From NCBI GenBank assembly GCA_910578815.1, contig CAJTSE010000001.1, forward strand, positions 1-64,000: a DNA stretch of 64,000 nt. Reading direction: 5' to 3'. A program made the translations under genes and the position numbers. Every line of letters begins with the position of its first letter. Position 1 is the first letter of the stretch. The DNA comes from an uncultured Acetatifactor sp. (GTDB taxonomy: Bacteria > Bacillota > Clostridia > Lachnospirales > Lachnospiraceae). Below, piece by piece: positions 15,811 through 24,409 of the stretch. The notes under the pieces are model-generated. The model searched no databases and was not told the DNA's origin. It saw only the letters and a list, made by a program, of their open reading frames with translations.

Positions 15811-17817
15811 GTGGGTAAATTTTTTGAAAAAAAAGGAAAGGATGATGGAAGTTTTATCAGTATTGAGAAAAAGATTTCCATTCGCTTTGGGCAGGTTATC
15901 ATGCTCTGCTGCATTATACTGGGGGTGGTCACCTCAATTCTAAGCTATATTTCTTCCATCAGTGCGGTATCTGAAACCATCAATGACACGTCCGATGTGG
16001 CGGCCAATTATGTTTCCGCATCGCTGAAGGAGTTCACTGCGATTGCTTATGAAACGGGAAGCATTGCACGCCTTGCTGATCCGGAAAGGTCAGTGGAGGA
16101 AAAGGCGGCTATTTTACAACAGAGGATCCAGGATCACAACATGGAGGGCGGATACCTTCTTGACAGCAGCGGAATTGATATGATTACCGGACAGGACTTT
16201 TCCGACAGGGACTATTTTAAAGAATGTATGAAAGGAAATACATATATCTCAACACCGGCCTACAGTGAAGTGACAAAAAAAGTATCTTACGCGGTTGCTG
16301 CTCCTCTATGGGAAGGTGGTATTCCCGGAACAAAATCTGTGGGTGCCGTTGTCTATATTCCGAACGGAGAATTTTTGAACGACATAATGCGTTCCATAAA
16401 GGTCGGAAAAGGCGGAACCGCTTTTATGCTGGATAATGCCGGTATAACGATTGCAGATGTCAATTCAGAGCTGGTGGGTGTAGAAGACAGCATTGCCCTG
16501 GGCGACACCAATCCCCGTCTTAAAAAATACAGCAGCATTTGTAAAAAAATGGTTGCAGGTGAAAACGGCACGGGTACTTACAGCTATAACGGCAAGACAA
16601 AAGTAGTCGCTTACTCTCCGGTTCCCGGAACAAACGGCTGGAGTATCGGTGTTGCGGCAGTCAGAAATGAATTTTTGGGGAAATTTTATATCGCACTGGT
16701 GTTTACCATTATCTTTGTCGTTCTGTTTACAATAGTTGGTGTGAAGAGCGGCGTAAAGCTGGGAAAAGCAGTTGCAACACCTTTAGGCAAGGCTGTAGAC
16801 CGGCTTAAACTTTTAGCAGAGGGCGATATTCACTCTGAAGTACCGGAGCCTATGGTAAATGATGAAACGGCAATCCTGCTGAGCTGTATGTCCGAGACAA
16901 TCAGCGATTTGAATCTGGTTATTTCAAATATAAACAAAGATCTGGCAGAACTGGCAGACGGCAACTTTATGATTGACGTTGATGAAGATTACAAGGGAGA
17001 TTTTTCACAGATCAGCGAGTCCTTCCGCGGAATTATTTCGTCTCTCAGTAAAGCACTGAGAGACATCGACACCAATGCGGAAAGTGTCAGAAACGGCGCA
17101 ACCGATCTGGCCGGTGCGTCACAGCTTTTGGCAGAAGGTGCCACGGATCAGGCAAGCGCAGTTGAAGAGCTGACGGCAACAATGACAGACATTTCAGAAA
17201 GAATTCATGTCAATGCAGAAAACGCTGAAAAGGTCAGAGTGATCGTGTCCGGCATGAACGAACAGGTAACGGAAAGTAACGCTCAGATGAAGCAAAGCAC
17301 GGAAGCCATGGGCAGAATCCGGGAAGCCTCCGATAAGATTGCCGAAATCATCAGCAGTATTGAAGAAATTGCCTCCCAGACCAATCTGCTTGCACTCAAT
17401 GCGTCCATTGAGGCTGCACGGGCAGGGGAATCCGGAAAGGGCTTTGCGGTGGTGGCCACGCAGGTCGGCGTCCTTTCGGAACAAAGCAGCAATGCGGCAA
17501 AAAATACAAAGCAGCTGATTCAAAATGCAATACAGGCAGTGGAGGAAGGAACCAAGCTTGCCAATTCCACAGCCGAATCACTGCTGCTGGTAGTGGATAA
17601 TGCAAAGGCCGTTGGTGAAGCGATTGATGAAATTGCCATTGCCTCCGAAGAGCAAGCGGATGCCACGGCACAGGTAACCCTGGGAATCAATCAGATTTCC
17701 GAGGTTGTAGAGTCCAATTCCGCCACCTCTGAGGAAAGCGCAGCGGCATCCCAGGAGCTGTCAGCGCAGGCTGATCTGCTGAAAGAATTGGTTGACAGGT
17801 TTAAATATCATTCATAA
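15811..17817 (+). CDS. Methyl-accepting chemotaxis protein with dCache-type sensor
   Basis: 668 residues starting at GTG with AAAGGAG upstream. Transmembrane helix 1 is at about 28-50, an extracellular dCache-like domain at about 50-290 (SDRDYFKECMKGNTYIS, AVVYIPNGEF, PVPGTNGWSIGVA), helix 2 at about 294-315, HAMP to about 400, then the cytoplasmic signalling coiled coil. The tip is EIASQTNLLALNASIEAARA, followed by VVATQVGVLSEQSSNAA; the common EVR triplet reads QVG, as in several clostridial receptors. There is no CheR/CheB-tethering pentapeptide at the end. No other chemotaxis genes are nearby. The ligand is unknown. Confidence 0.93.
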   Translation: MGKFFEKKGKDDGSFISIEKKISIRFGQVIMLCCIILGVVTSILSYISSISAVSETINDTSDVAANYVSASLKEFTAIAYETGSIARLADPERSVEEKAAILQQRIQDHNMEGGYLLDSSGIDMITGQDFSDRDYFKECMKGNTYISTPAYSEVTKKVSYAVAAPLWEGGIPGTKSVGAVVYIPNGEFLNDIMRSIKVGKGGTAFMLDNAGITIADVNSELVGVEDSIALGDTNPRLKKYSSICKKMVAGENGTGTYSYNGKTKVVAYSPVPGTNGWSIGVAAVRNEFLGKFYIALVFTIIFVVLFTIVGVKSGVKLGKAVATPLGKAVDRLKLLAEGDIHSEVPEPMVNDETAILLSCMSETISDLNLVISNINKDLAELADGNFMIDVDEDYKGDFSQISESFRGIISSLSKALRDIDTNAESVRNGATDLAGASQLLAEGATDQASAVEELTATMTDISERIHVNAENAEKVRVIVSGMNEQVTESNAQMKQSTEAMGRIREASDKIAEIISSIEEIASQTNLLALNASIEAARAGESGKGFAVVATQVGVLSEQSSNAAKNTKQLIQNAIQAVEEGTKLANSTAESLLLVVDNAKAVGEAIDEIAIASEEQADATAQVTLGINQISEVVESNSATSEESAAASQELSAQADLLKELVDRFKYHS

Positions 17818-17838
17818 TATTCCATAATTAATGTTATA

Positions 17839-17873
17839 AAGGCTCTCAACTTCATAAGAGGTTGGGAGCTTTG
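17839..17873 (+). terminator. Terminator after the chemoreceptor
   Basis: AAGGCTCTCAACTTC pairs imperfectly with GAGGTTGGGAGCTTT around a short loop, followed by a modest T-rich run. The remaining about 160 nt up to the LexA-like box show nothing recognisable. Confidence 0.75.
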
Positions 17874-18033
17874 TCTGTTTGAAAGATACGGTTGCCTAAA
17901 TTGCTTTAGCTTAATACACATCCATATGCCACCCTCTTATCAACTCTTCTGCTTTTTCCGCTGTTCCAGACCCGGAAGCCAGTCATGCAAAACATGACCG
18001 CACTTCATAAATTTACCAGAATTTGCATATACT

Positions 18034-18045
18034 GAACATATGTTT
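18034..18045 (+). promoter_or_regulatory. LexA/DinR-like SOS box
   Basis: GAACATATGTTT matches the Firmicute DinR core GAAC-N4-GTTC except for the last base. It is about 75 nt upstream of the small gene that faces the SRAP-polymerase-YolD operon, supporting SOS control of both. Confidence 0.7.
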
Positions 18046-18118
18046 GATGTGTTATGATAACTCTACTCCCATTTTTTGATGTTTAAAACTGCGGTTCGCC
18101 AGAAAGGATGTGCTATCT

Positions 18119-18388
18119 ATGGAAAGCATACTTTGCGTTGACATACCTGTACAGATGATTTCCTGCACCGATACAAACGGGAAGATCACGCCCATAAGAT
18201 TCCGCTTCCTTGACAATACGGGAGAACTTGTCACTGTAAAAATTGACAGGATTCTATCAACAGACCAGAATAAAAACCGTGTAGGCGCAAATTTCTGCTG
18301 CACTGCCCAAATTCATGGTTTTCAAAAGAGTTTTACTCTTTGGTACAATTACTTCGCCCATGAATGGCGACTGTCACGCCTTAGGTGA
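18119..18388 (+). CDS. Small protein of unknown function, probable SOS regulon member
   Basis: 89 residues from the ATG after AAAGGATGTGCTATCT. It looks like a compact beta-rich domain (CVDIPVQMISCTDTNGKITP, IRFRFLDNTGELVTVKID, FTLWYNYFAHEWRL). I do not know a named family or activity. A LexA-like box precedes it, and its TGA directly abuts the TCA (reverse stop) of the convergent YolD-like gene, so the two coding regions meet without a gap. The context suggests a role in DNA damage response or its regulation (inference). Confidence 0.65.
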   Translation: MESILCVDIPVQMISCTDTNGKITPIRFRFLDNTGELVTVKIDRILSTDQNKNRVGANFCCTAQIHGFQKSFTLWYNYFAHEWRLSRLR

Positions 18389-18841
18389 TCAGTCCTCCGC
18401 ACCACGAAACACATCCCCCTCCATGGCGATAATATTGTCCATGGGGAGGGCTGTCCCATCTTTCAGCACAATCTCCCGCCGGTATCCGTCCACCTTTTTT
18501 ACCCTCCCGCACACAGGCACATAAGTACCTCCATCCTTTTTTTCATCCGGATGAAAGCAGGTGACAGTAATGATCGGCTCCTGTCCAGGATTCTCCCCCA
18601 TAGCCTTAATCAGCAGCGAAAGACGCTGATCCAGCCGCTCCTTCTGCCCTTCTTCCAGCTCTATATAAGAATCCGTCAACCGGGCCGTTTCCTTTACCGC
18701 CTCATCATGCCCGGTGAGCGCGGCAAAAGGAGCAAACTGCGCCGCTCTGTCTGATAGGGACATCTGCGGATGCCGCCTGGATACGGGATGGGGCAGATAA
18801 AGAATATCCTCATATTTCCCCTGCTCTTTCTCCTGATTCAT
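18389..18841 (-). CDS. YolD-like protein
   Basis: 150 residues. The hallmark MSLSDRAAQFAPFAALTGHD (about residues 27-46) is followed by a C-terminal OB-like segment (GRVKKVDGYRREIVLKDG, MDNIIAMEGDVF). YolD-like proteins accompany Y-family polymerases in Firmicutes and are thought to modulate them, by analogy to UmuD in the UmuC partnership; the mechanism is not settled. The start codon overlaps the polymerase stop by 4 nt (ATGA), so translation is coupled. Confidence 0.92.
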   Translation of the reverse strand: MNQEKEQGKYEDILYLPHPVSRRHPQMSLSDRAAQFAPFAALTGHDEAVKETARLTDSYIELEEGQKERLDQRLSLLIKAMGENPGQEPIITVTCFHPDEKKDGGTYVPVCGRVKKVDGYRREIVLKDGTALPMDNIIAMEGDVFRGAED

Positions 18842-20373
18842 GCCTTATGTCCTCCAATCTGCCGGTTTCTCTCCATGGTGGTGGCACCCTCCTGTAAATT
18901 CGTGCCCTTCAATATGGCATTCTTACCGTATTTCCTTTTCACGGTCAGCATGGCCTCCTGTAATCTTCTTTCCTTTTCCAGCCGGGCTTTTTCCACCTCC
19001 CGCTCCTGCTCCAGCGCACCGTAATCCGTGAACAGGTCCAGCTGCTCATACCCCTGACTGTCAGCTTCCATCGCTTCCCTTTCCTCCACCAGCCGGTTTG
19101 CGGCAATCGTCACCCGGCGTATCGTCAGGTCAGGGTCAATGATCCTGTCATACAGCTCCATTACCGCCTCCATGATCTTCTGCGTTGAGGATGTTTTGCA
19201 GCCTAAATTTGCCGTACCGTGGGCATGTTTGGGTACTTTTCTGCCATAGTGGTCTGTAGTCACTTCTCCCTGGTAGCTTTTCCGCCGTTTCGGGTCCATC
19301 AGATTTTCCACATCATAGCCTACGGTCAGAGTCATCTGATCCGTAACCAGCTTTTTATCAACCAGGTCCAGCACCAAAAGCTCCGTCATCTCCCGGATAA
19401 TCAGCTTTCCTCCTGCAAAATCATAGGGGCACTGTAAGACCTGGCCGGAACTGATGCTGTTGGTCTCCGGCCTGTAGGCTTTGATCTGCTCCATGGTTAC
19501 AGGCTCCCACCCCCAGGCATGGTCTATCAGAAGCTCGGCGTTAATGCCGAATATCTGATACAGCAGTTCCTCGTTATAAAAGTCTCTGTCCCCGCCCAAG
19601 GAGCAGCGGGCAATATCTCCCATGGTAAATAGCCCCACCTCTGCCAGACGTTTTTGATAACCGCCGCCAACCCGCCAAAAGTCCGTGAGCGGCGTATGCT
19701 CCCATAATTTCTGCCGGTAACTGATCTCGTCCAATTCCCCGATTCTCACGCCGTTTTCATCCGGGGGCGTATGCTTTGCCACAATATCCATAGCCACCTT
19801 GCACAGATACAGGTTTGTGCCGATTCCCGCCGTGGCGGTGATCCCCGTTGTGGAAAACACATCTTTAATCATCTTTGCGGCTAACTCTTTTGCTGTCATA
19901 CGGTAAGTGTCAAGATACTGCGTCACGTCCATAAATACCTCGTCAATAGAGTAAACATGAATATCCTCCGGCGCAATGTATTTCAGGTAAGTGTTATAGA
20001 CAATCGTACTGTATTCCATGTAAAAAGCCATGCGGGGCGGCGCTATGAGATAGACAATCTCCATCTCTGGGTGTTCCTTTAATTCCGGGGCAAGATAAGA
20101 GGAACCCGTAAAACGCCTGCCCGGTGCCCTGGAAAGACGCTCTCTGTTTACTTCCCTGACCCTCTGCACCACCTCAAAAAGCCTGGCCCTGCCTGATATT
20201 CCATATGCTTTCAGGGACGGGGACACCGCCAGGCAGATGGTCTTTTCTGTCCGTTCTGCATCCGCCACCACCAAATTTGTAGTAAGCGGATCAAGCTGCC
20301 GCTCCACACACTCCACTGAGGCATAAAATGATTTTAAGTCAATCGCAATGTAACTTTTCTGTTTCTCATCCAT
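18838..20373 (-). CDS. Y-family DNA polymerase (DinB/UmuC/UvrX type)
   Basis: 511 residues, a translesion polymerase. The palm motifs are IDLKSFYASVE (residues about 11-21) and YSIDEVFMDVT (about 141-151), whose Asp/Asp-Glu bind catalytic metals. HhH and little-finger regions follow (FWRVGGGYQKRLAEVGLFTMGDIA, then RRVTIAANRL). QLDLF at about residue 443 is a typical beta-clamp-binding motif. The tail of about 60 residues is charged and probably helical (EREVEKARLEKERRLQEAML). The Firmicute UvrX/YqjW subgroup fits best. It is the middle gene of a SRAP-polymerase-YolD operon. Confidence 0.93.
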   Translation of the reverse strand: MDEKQKSYIAIDLKSFYASVECVERQLDPLTTNLVVADAERTEKTICLAVSPSLKAYGISGRARLFEVVQRVREVNRERLSRAPGRRFTGSSYLAPELKEHPEMEIVYLIAPPRMAFYMEYSTIVYNTYLKYIAPEDIHVYSIDEVFMDVTQYLDTYRMTAKELAAKMIKDVFSTTGITATAGIGTNLYLCKVAMDIVAKHTPPDENGVRIGELDEISYRQKLWEHTPLTDFWRVGGGYQKRLAEVGLFTMGDIARCSLGGDRDFYNEELLYQIFGINAELLIDHAWGWEPVTMEQIKAYRPETNSISSGQVLQCPYDFAGGKLIIREMTELLVLDLVDKKLVTDQMTLTVGYDVENLMDPKRRKSYQGEVTTDHYGRKVPKHAHGTANLGCKTSSTQKIMEAVMELYDRIIDPDLTIRRVTIAANRLVEEREAMEADSQGYEQLDLFTDYGALEQEREVEKARLEKERRLQEAMLTVKRKYGKNAILKGTNLQEGATTMERNRQIGGHKA

Positions 20374-20386
20374 AGCCGCACCCTCA

Positions 20387-20965
20387 TTAAAACAGACTCA
20401 TTTGCTCATAGTCCTGTCTACGTTCCAGCATCGGGGAAGTTTTTGCCAGGAAACGGCCAACTTGCCCCGCATTGTAAATCCATGGCAGCATTTCCTCTTT
20501 CTCCAAAATAAGAGGCATTCGGTCATGGACGGGACTCACGGAAGCATTTGCCGCAGTAGTCAGGATGACAAAATGGGGCCCGTCCTCCTGCTCCCGGTAA
20601 AATCCCGCCATATATAATATTTTCCCCTGTTTTCTGCAAAAGGTCACTTTCTGCTTTCCCCTGTCCCATTCATAAAAATGCCTGGCCGGGATAATGCAAC
20701 GCCGCTGTCTTACGCTGTCGGAAAAGGTGGGACGCTCAAGAGCCGTCTCCGCCCTGGCGTTTATCAGCAGCTTTTTATCCTTTCCCATAAACCCCCACTT
20801 CATTTCTTTCCCGCACAGCTTTTCATTCTTCCCATAGATAACCGGAGCAGAATTTGACGGATAAATGTCTCCTGTCCGCTCCGTCCTCAGTGTTTCGTCT
20901 ATCTCCTGCAGCACCCGGTATAATTCTTCCTCTACATCCTTGTCAACGTAATAGCGTCCACACAT
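20387..20965 (-). CDS. SRAP-domain protein (HMCES/YedK family)
   Basis: 192 residues. It protects abasic sites in single-stranded DNA by forming a covalent thiazolidine link through Cys2. MCGRYY at the N-terminus exposes Cys2 after Met removal. The other family residues are present: INARAETA (Asn), ARHFYEWD (Glu) and SPVHDRMPLIL (His). The protein ends in EQMSLF, which resembles a beta-clamp-binding motif and is not something I expect in this family. First gene of the SOS-type operon, 13 nt before the polymerase, with a LexA-like box in its promoter. Confidence 0.93.
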   Translation of the reverse strand: MCGRYYVDKDVEEELYRVLQEIDETLRTERTGDIYPSNSAPVIYGKNEKLCGKEMKWGFMGKDKKLLINARAETALERPTFSDSVRQRRCIIPARHFYEWDRGKQKVTFCRKQGKILYMAGFYREQEDGPHFVILTTAANASVSPVHDRMPLILEKEEMLPWIYNAGQVGRFLAKTSPMLERRQDYEQMSLF

Positions 20966-21014
20966 TTTCCTCTTTCCTGACCTTTCCTGCCTGTGTCAAT
21001 TAACAGTAAGAATA

Positions 21015-21046
21015 TTATAACAGAAAATGTGTTCGATTATAACCCC
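21015..21046 (-). promoter_or_regulatory. Promoter with LexA-like box for the SRAP operon
   Basis: On the minus strand a GAACACATTTTC box (21023-21034, one mismatch from GAAC-N4-GTTC) sits between two TATAAT hexamers. The proximal TATAAT lies about 50 nt upstream of the SRAP start. LexA bound here would block the promoter. Confidence 0.6.
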
Positions 21047-21077
21047 TTTTCAGATTTTTTGTGTACCATTCCCACCC

Positions 21078-21191
21078 CGCCCCTTTGGGGCGCCCCCCTG
21101 CCTCCTCCCAGGGGGGCTTGACAGCTCCACGTCCTGGACGGGGAAAGCGTGTGCCTCCGCTTCGACTCCGACTCCGACACACCCTTTCCCC
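21078..21191. repeat. Three consecutive strong GC hairpins
   Basis: CGCCCC-TTT-GGGGCG (21078-21092), GCCCCCCTG-8 nt-CAGGGGGGC (21092-21117) and GGGGAAAGCGTGTG-24 nt-CACACCCTTTCCCC (21140-21191, one mismatch). The composition is much more GC-rich than the neighbourhood. The loop of the third has a CGACTCCGACTCCGA repeat. No coding sense is apparent. It lies between the SOS operon promoter and a decayed conjugation-like fragment; an origin of transfer or other mobile-element site is possible but unproven. Confidence 0.55.
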
Positions 21192-21213
21192 GGAATATAC
21201 TTTCTCCGCTGTT

Positions 21214-21499
21214 TTACTCTCCTTTGATCTCCACGCTCCTTATAAATTCCTCCTGCTCCATCTGGGTACTGCATCGGAAAAACTGAAACGTAAATTTCTC
21301 TGACAGCTTCCGTATGATGTTTTCCATGGTTGCCCTCACCTGTTTCGCCGTAATACTGTGCCTGGCTGCCTTTTCCGGCTGTACAATCTGATCCCCCTTG
21401 AATACACCCCTGCTCTGTCTCAATCATTCCCGATTCTTCATAACAGCACAAATACGGGATGCTTTTGTATATAGCCGGATAACCCATTGTTTTACCCAT
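21214..21499 (-). pseudogene. Frameshifted fragment, possibly N-terminal part of a VirB4/TraE-type conjugation ATPase
   Basis: Two minus-strand frames together make a coherent protein fragment. The upstream frame gives YKSIPYLCCYEESGMIETEQG and the downstream frame continues GVFKGDQIVQPEKAARHS through LSEKFTFQFFRCSTQMEQEE. The switch is near 21400. The reading IPY-YE-GIIETE followed by a helix and an FQF/FQI strand is reminiscent of the N-terminal domain of clostridial VirB4-like proteins. There is no ATPase domain. I treat it as a remnant of an integrative conjugative element with low certainty. Confidence 0.35.
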
Positions 21500-21568
21500 G
21501 TGAAAACTCCTGTTTATTATTTGTTCAATGGGTAAATTGCACATCTTACTCTATCCAGGCAAAGAAAC

Positions 21569-21606
21569 AGCCCCGGTTATCTCGTTTTCACAAGAAAACC
21601 GGGGCT
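21569..21606 (-). terminator. Stem-loop after the Rpn-type pseudogene
   Basis: AGCCCCGGTT and AACCGGGGCT form a perfect 10-bp stem over an 18-nt loop, followed on the minus strand by GTTTCTTT. Confidence 0.75.
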
Positions 21607-21629
21607 TTGATTCTTTCCGTAACCCTAGC

Positions 21630-22111
21630 TTATGCAGGCTGCATATTCGCCAATTCTTCCACTACCTCCAAAGGTAATTCTGTATCTTCCGCAATTTCTT
21701 CTAAAGATAGCTTCCCTCTGGCTATTAACCTCCTGGCATTTTCTTTTCTGACTTCAAATGCCTTTTTTTCTGCTATACCCATTGCCCAATCTTCAACATT
21801 CTTGCTCATAATCTCTCTGCCTCCTTCCGTCTCCTTAAAGTGCTTCACCTGCTCTGCCAATAAGGGATAAAACATATCTACTGAACGACACACCGAAAAT
21901 CGTGCATCAATCTCCCTACAGGGTCCTTATCATCCTTATAGCTGCCATTCACATACAAAATGTGGGAACCATCCCCGAATACCACTCCCGTCTCCCGAAT
22001 CGTTCCCTCAATGTGATACAGCGGAAGTCCTGCACCCATCACATCATTCTCCGAAATGAAAATCACATAGGAGTCTTTTATCTCTTTAAATTCCTGTCTT
22101 GCTTTCAACAT
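21630..22111 (-). pseudogene. Truncated, frameshifted Rpn/PD-(D/E)XK nuclease-family gene
   Basis: The two reading frames join near 21880. The first covers FKEIKDSYVIFISENDVMGAG to RLMHDFRC, and the second DMFYPLLAEQVKHFKE to the Ala-rich end. This is the C-terminal half of the Rpn-like recombination-promoting nuclease/putative transposase proteins that are abundant in Lachnospiraceae. The N-terminal half with the nuclease core is absent. The C-terminal segment ending in ENARRLIARGKLSLEEIAED is typical of the family. The gene is broken twice and presumably inactive. Confidence 0.75.
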
Positions 22112-22171
22112 CTTAACCACTTTTTTGTATATGTGCAATATATATCCACAAGTGATCTGATTAGGGTTATC

Positions 22172-22276
22172 ATGCAAATTGAACATACCAATGCAGTCCA
22201 GTTCTCTAAAAAACTTGGCAGCACTCCACAAAATATCAGCCAACGCTTAAAGCAACTCAAAAAATATAATGAAAAG
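22172..22276 (+). pseudogene. Helix-turn-helix remnant
   Basis: A short in-frame stretch reads VQFSKKLGSTPQNISQRLKQ, close to the HTH of small Xre-like DNA-binding proteins. It is only about 35 codons before running into a terminator stem, and no ribosome site is evident. Most likely a residual piece of a mobile-element regulator that interrupts the 5' part of the Rpn-type gene on the other strand. Confidence 0.4.
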
Positions 22277-22305
22277 CCTCCCCCAGATTTCTCCAGGAGA
22301 GGCTT
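22274..22305 (-). terminator. Terminator of the NifU-like/GGGtGRT operon
   Basis: On the minus strand AAGCCTCTCC pairs with GGGGGAGGCTT with one mismatch, followed by TTTTCATTATATTTT. Confidence 0.8.
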
Positions 22306-22354
22306 GAAACCATGATATTACTGCATTTATTTCTCAGAACTTCCAACCGTTTCC

Positions 22355-23365
22355 TTAGAAACGGTTTTCCTTCGCCGCTTCCTCGATGGAAACAGCCACA
22401 GCCACAGTAGCGCCAACCATGGGGTTGTTGCCCATGCCAATCAAACCCATCATCTCAACGTGCGCGGGCACGGAAGAAGAACCTGCAAACTGCGCGTCGG
22501 AGTGCATACGGCCCAGAGTATCGGTAAATCCGTAGGATGCGGGACCTGCCGCCATGTTATCGGGATGCAGAGTACGTCCTGTACCGCCGCCTGAAGCAAC
22601 GGAGAAATACTTCTTCCCTGCTTCCGTCCTCTCCTTCTTATAGGTGCCTGCAACGGGATGCTGGAATCTGGTGGGGTTGGTGGAGTTACCGGTGATAGAA
22701 ACATCTACGTTCTCCTTCCACATGATAGCTACACCCTCAGGAACGCTGTTTGCGCCGTAGCAGTTTACCTTGGAACGAAGCCCCTCGGAATAAGGGATTC
22801 TCTCAATTTCCTTTACCTCATTGGTATAGGGATCATACTCTGTCTCTACAAAAGTAAAGCCGTTGATCCTGGAAATGATCTTTGCGGCATCCTTGCCAAG
22901 ACCGTTCAGGATAACCCGCAGAGGCTTCTGACGAACCTTATTTGCCTTCTCCGCAATACCGATTGCGCCTTCTGCCGCCGCAAAGGACTCATGTCCTGCC
23001 AAAAAGCAGAAGCAATCCGTATCCTCTTCTAAGAGCATCTTGCCCAGGTTGCCGTGTCCCAGGCCGACCTTACGGGTATCAGCCACAGAGCCGGGAATAC
23101 AGAATGCCTGAAGCCCCTCACCGATCGCCGCAGCAGCTTCAGATGCCTTACGGCAGCCTTTCTTAATAGCAATCGCCGCGCCAACGGTATATGCCCAGCA
23201 CGCATTCTCAAAGCAGATGGGCTGAATCTTTTTCACTTGGTCATATACATCAAGACCTGCGTCCTTGGTAATCTTCTCTGCTTCTTCGATAGATGAGATG
23301 CCATAGCTGCTCAGCACAGCATTAATTTTATCAATACGTCTTTCATATGATTCAAATAAAGCCAT
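22355..23365 (-). CDS. GGGtGRT family protein (function unknown)
   Basis: 336 residues. The family takes its name from the glycine-rich signature seen here as ASGGGTGRTLHPDNMAAG (about residues 253-270). Other conserved-looking segments are CIPGSVADTRKVGLGHGNLG, DCFCFLAGHESFAAAEGA and GNSTNPTRFQHPVAGTYKKE. No known catalytic fold can be named from sequence. It is predicted cytosolic. It follows a NifU-like scaffold gene by about 100 nt, a pairing I recognise from other Clostridia. This suggests a role linked to iron-sulfur cluster handling or a redox enzyme (inference only). Confidence 0.88.
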   Translation of the reverse strand: MALFESYERRIDKINAVLSSYGISSIEEAEKITKDAGLDVYDQVKKIQPICFENACWAYTVGAAIAIKKGCRKASEAAAAIGEGLQAFCIPGSVADTRKVGLGHGNLGKMLLEEDTDCFCFLAGHESFAAAEGAIGIAEKANKVRQKPLRVILNGLGKDAAKIISRINGFTFVETEYDPYTNEVKEIERIPYSEGLRSKVNCYGANSVPEGVAIMWKENVDVSITGNSTNPTRFQHPVAGTYKKERTEAGKKYFSVASGGGTGRTLHPDNMAAGPASYGFTDTLGRMHSDAQFAGSSSVPAHVEMMGLIGMGNNPMVGATVAVAVSIEEAAKENRF

Positions 23366-23466
23366 TTTCCTGTCCTCCTTTTATGTTTCGGAACCCTCTC
23401 AATTCACTTTGCTCATCGAGAAGTATCACACGACTGCCTTACAGTCATGCTCTTTTCGGAACCTTC

Positions 23467-24159
23467 TCATTCCTTTCTGGGGTCGATAATCTTCACGGCA
23501 TCCGCCACGCGGCCATATTGACCTTTTGCCTTCTCATATGCAGTATTGGGATCATCACCCTTCTTGATGAAGTCAGTCATCTTTCCAAGACTTACAAACT
23601 CATAACCGATGATCTGGTCATCCTTGTCCAGAGCGATACCGGTTACATAACCCTCAGCCATTTCCAGATAACGGGGACCTTTCTTTAAAGTGCCGTACAT
23701 GGTTCCTACCTGGCTTCTTAAGCCCTTTCCAAGATCCTCAAGACCTGCGCCCACAGGCAGACCTTCCTCGGAAAACGCGCTCTGCGTACGTCCGTAAACA
23801 ATCTGAAGGAACAGTTCTCTCATGGCGGTGTTGATGGCGTCGCATACCAGGTCGGTATTCAAAGCCTCCATAACGGTCAGGCCTGGCAGAATTTCCGCAG
23901 CCATAGCCGCCGAATGCGTCATGCCGGAGCATCCTATGGTCTCCACCAGGGCTTCCTGAATGATGCCCTCCTTCACATTCAAGGTCAGCTTACAAGCGCC
24001 CTGCTGCGGTGCACACCAGCCTACACCATGTGTCAGGCCAGAAATATCTTCTACCTTCTTTGCCTGTACCCACTTAGCTTCTTCGGGGATCGGCGCGCAG
24101 CCATGATGCACACCCTGAGCGACTGTGCACATTTCTTCAACTTCCTTTGAATAAATCAT
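23467..24159 (-). CDS. NifU/IscU-like iron-sulfur scaffold protein
   Basis: 230 residues, longer than IscU (about 130). Cysteine motifs GVGWCAPQQGACKL (about residues 46-59) and ETIGCSGMTHSAAMA (about 73-87) resemble NifU_N scaffolds. The C-terminal half (about 130-230) contains RSQVGTMYGTLKKGPRYLEM and is not part of the classic domain. Start ATG follows AAAGGAGATTTCAC. It is the first gene of a two-gene operon with the GGGtGRT gene. No SufBCD or IscS is nearby, so it may serve a dedicated partner. Confidence 0.85.
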   Translation of the reverse strand: MIYSKEVEEMCTVAQGVHHGCAPIPEEAKWVQAKKVEDISGLTHGVGWCAPQQGACKLTLNVKEGIIQEALVETIGCSGMTHSAAMAAEILPGLTVMEALNTDLVCDAINTAMRELFLQIVYGRTQSAFSEEGLPVGAGLEDLGKGLRSQVGTMYGTLKKGPRYLEMAEGYVTGIALDKDDQIIGYEFVSLGKMTDFIKKGDDPNTAYEKAKGQYGRVADAVKIIDPRKE

Positions 24160-24409
24160 GTGAAATCTCCTTTCAGTTATGTAAGTTATTATTTATTCAA
24201 TTTTTTCATTGATAAAATAATATCATTCATTTTTCATTTTCTCACATTTAAATCAAAAAATCCAGAGGTTTTTACAAAATTTGTATCGGTTTGGTCATGG
24301 TCTGCCTTTTTCTTTCCTAACAGTGGAAAAAGATTGTCCCTTCTGATATACTTGTCTAAGTTTCTATCTATTTGTTATTTGTTCATTTGCCAGAAAGGAA
24401 TATCTGATT

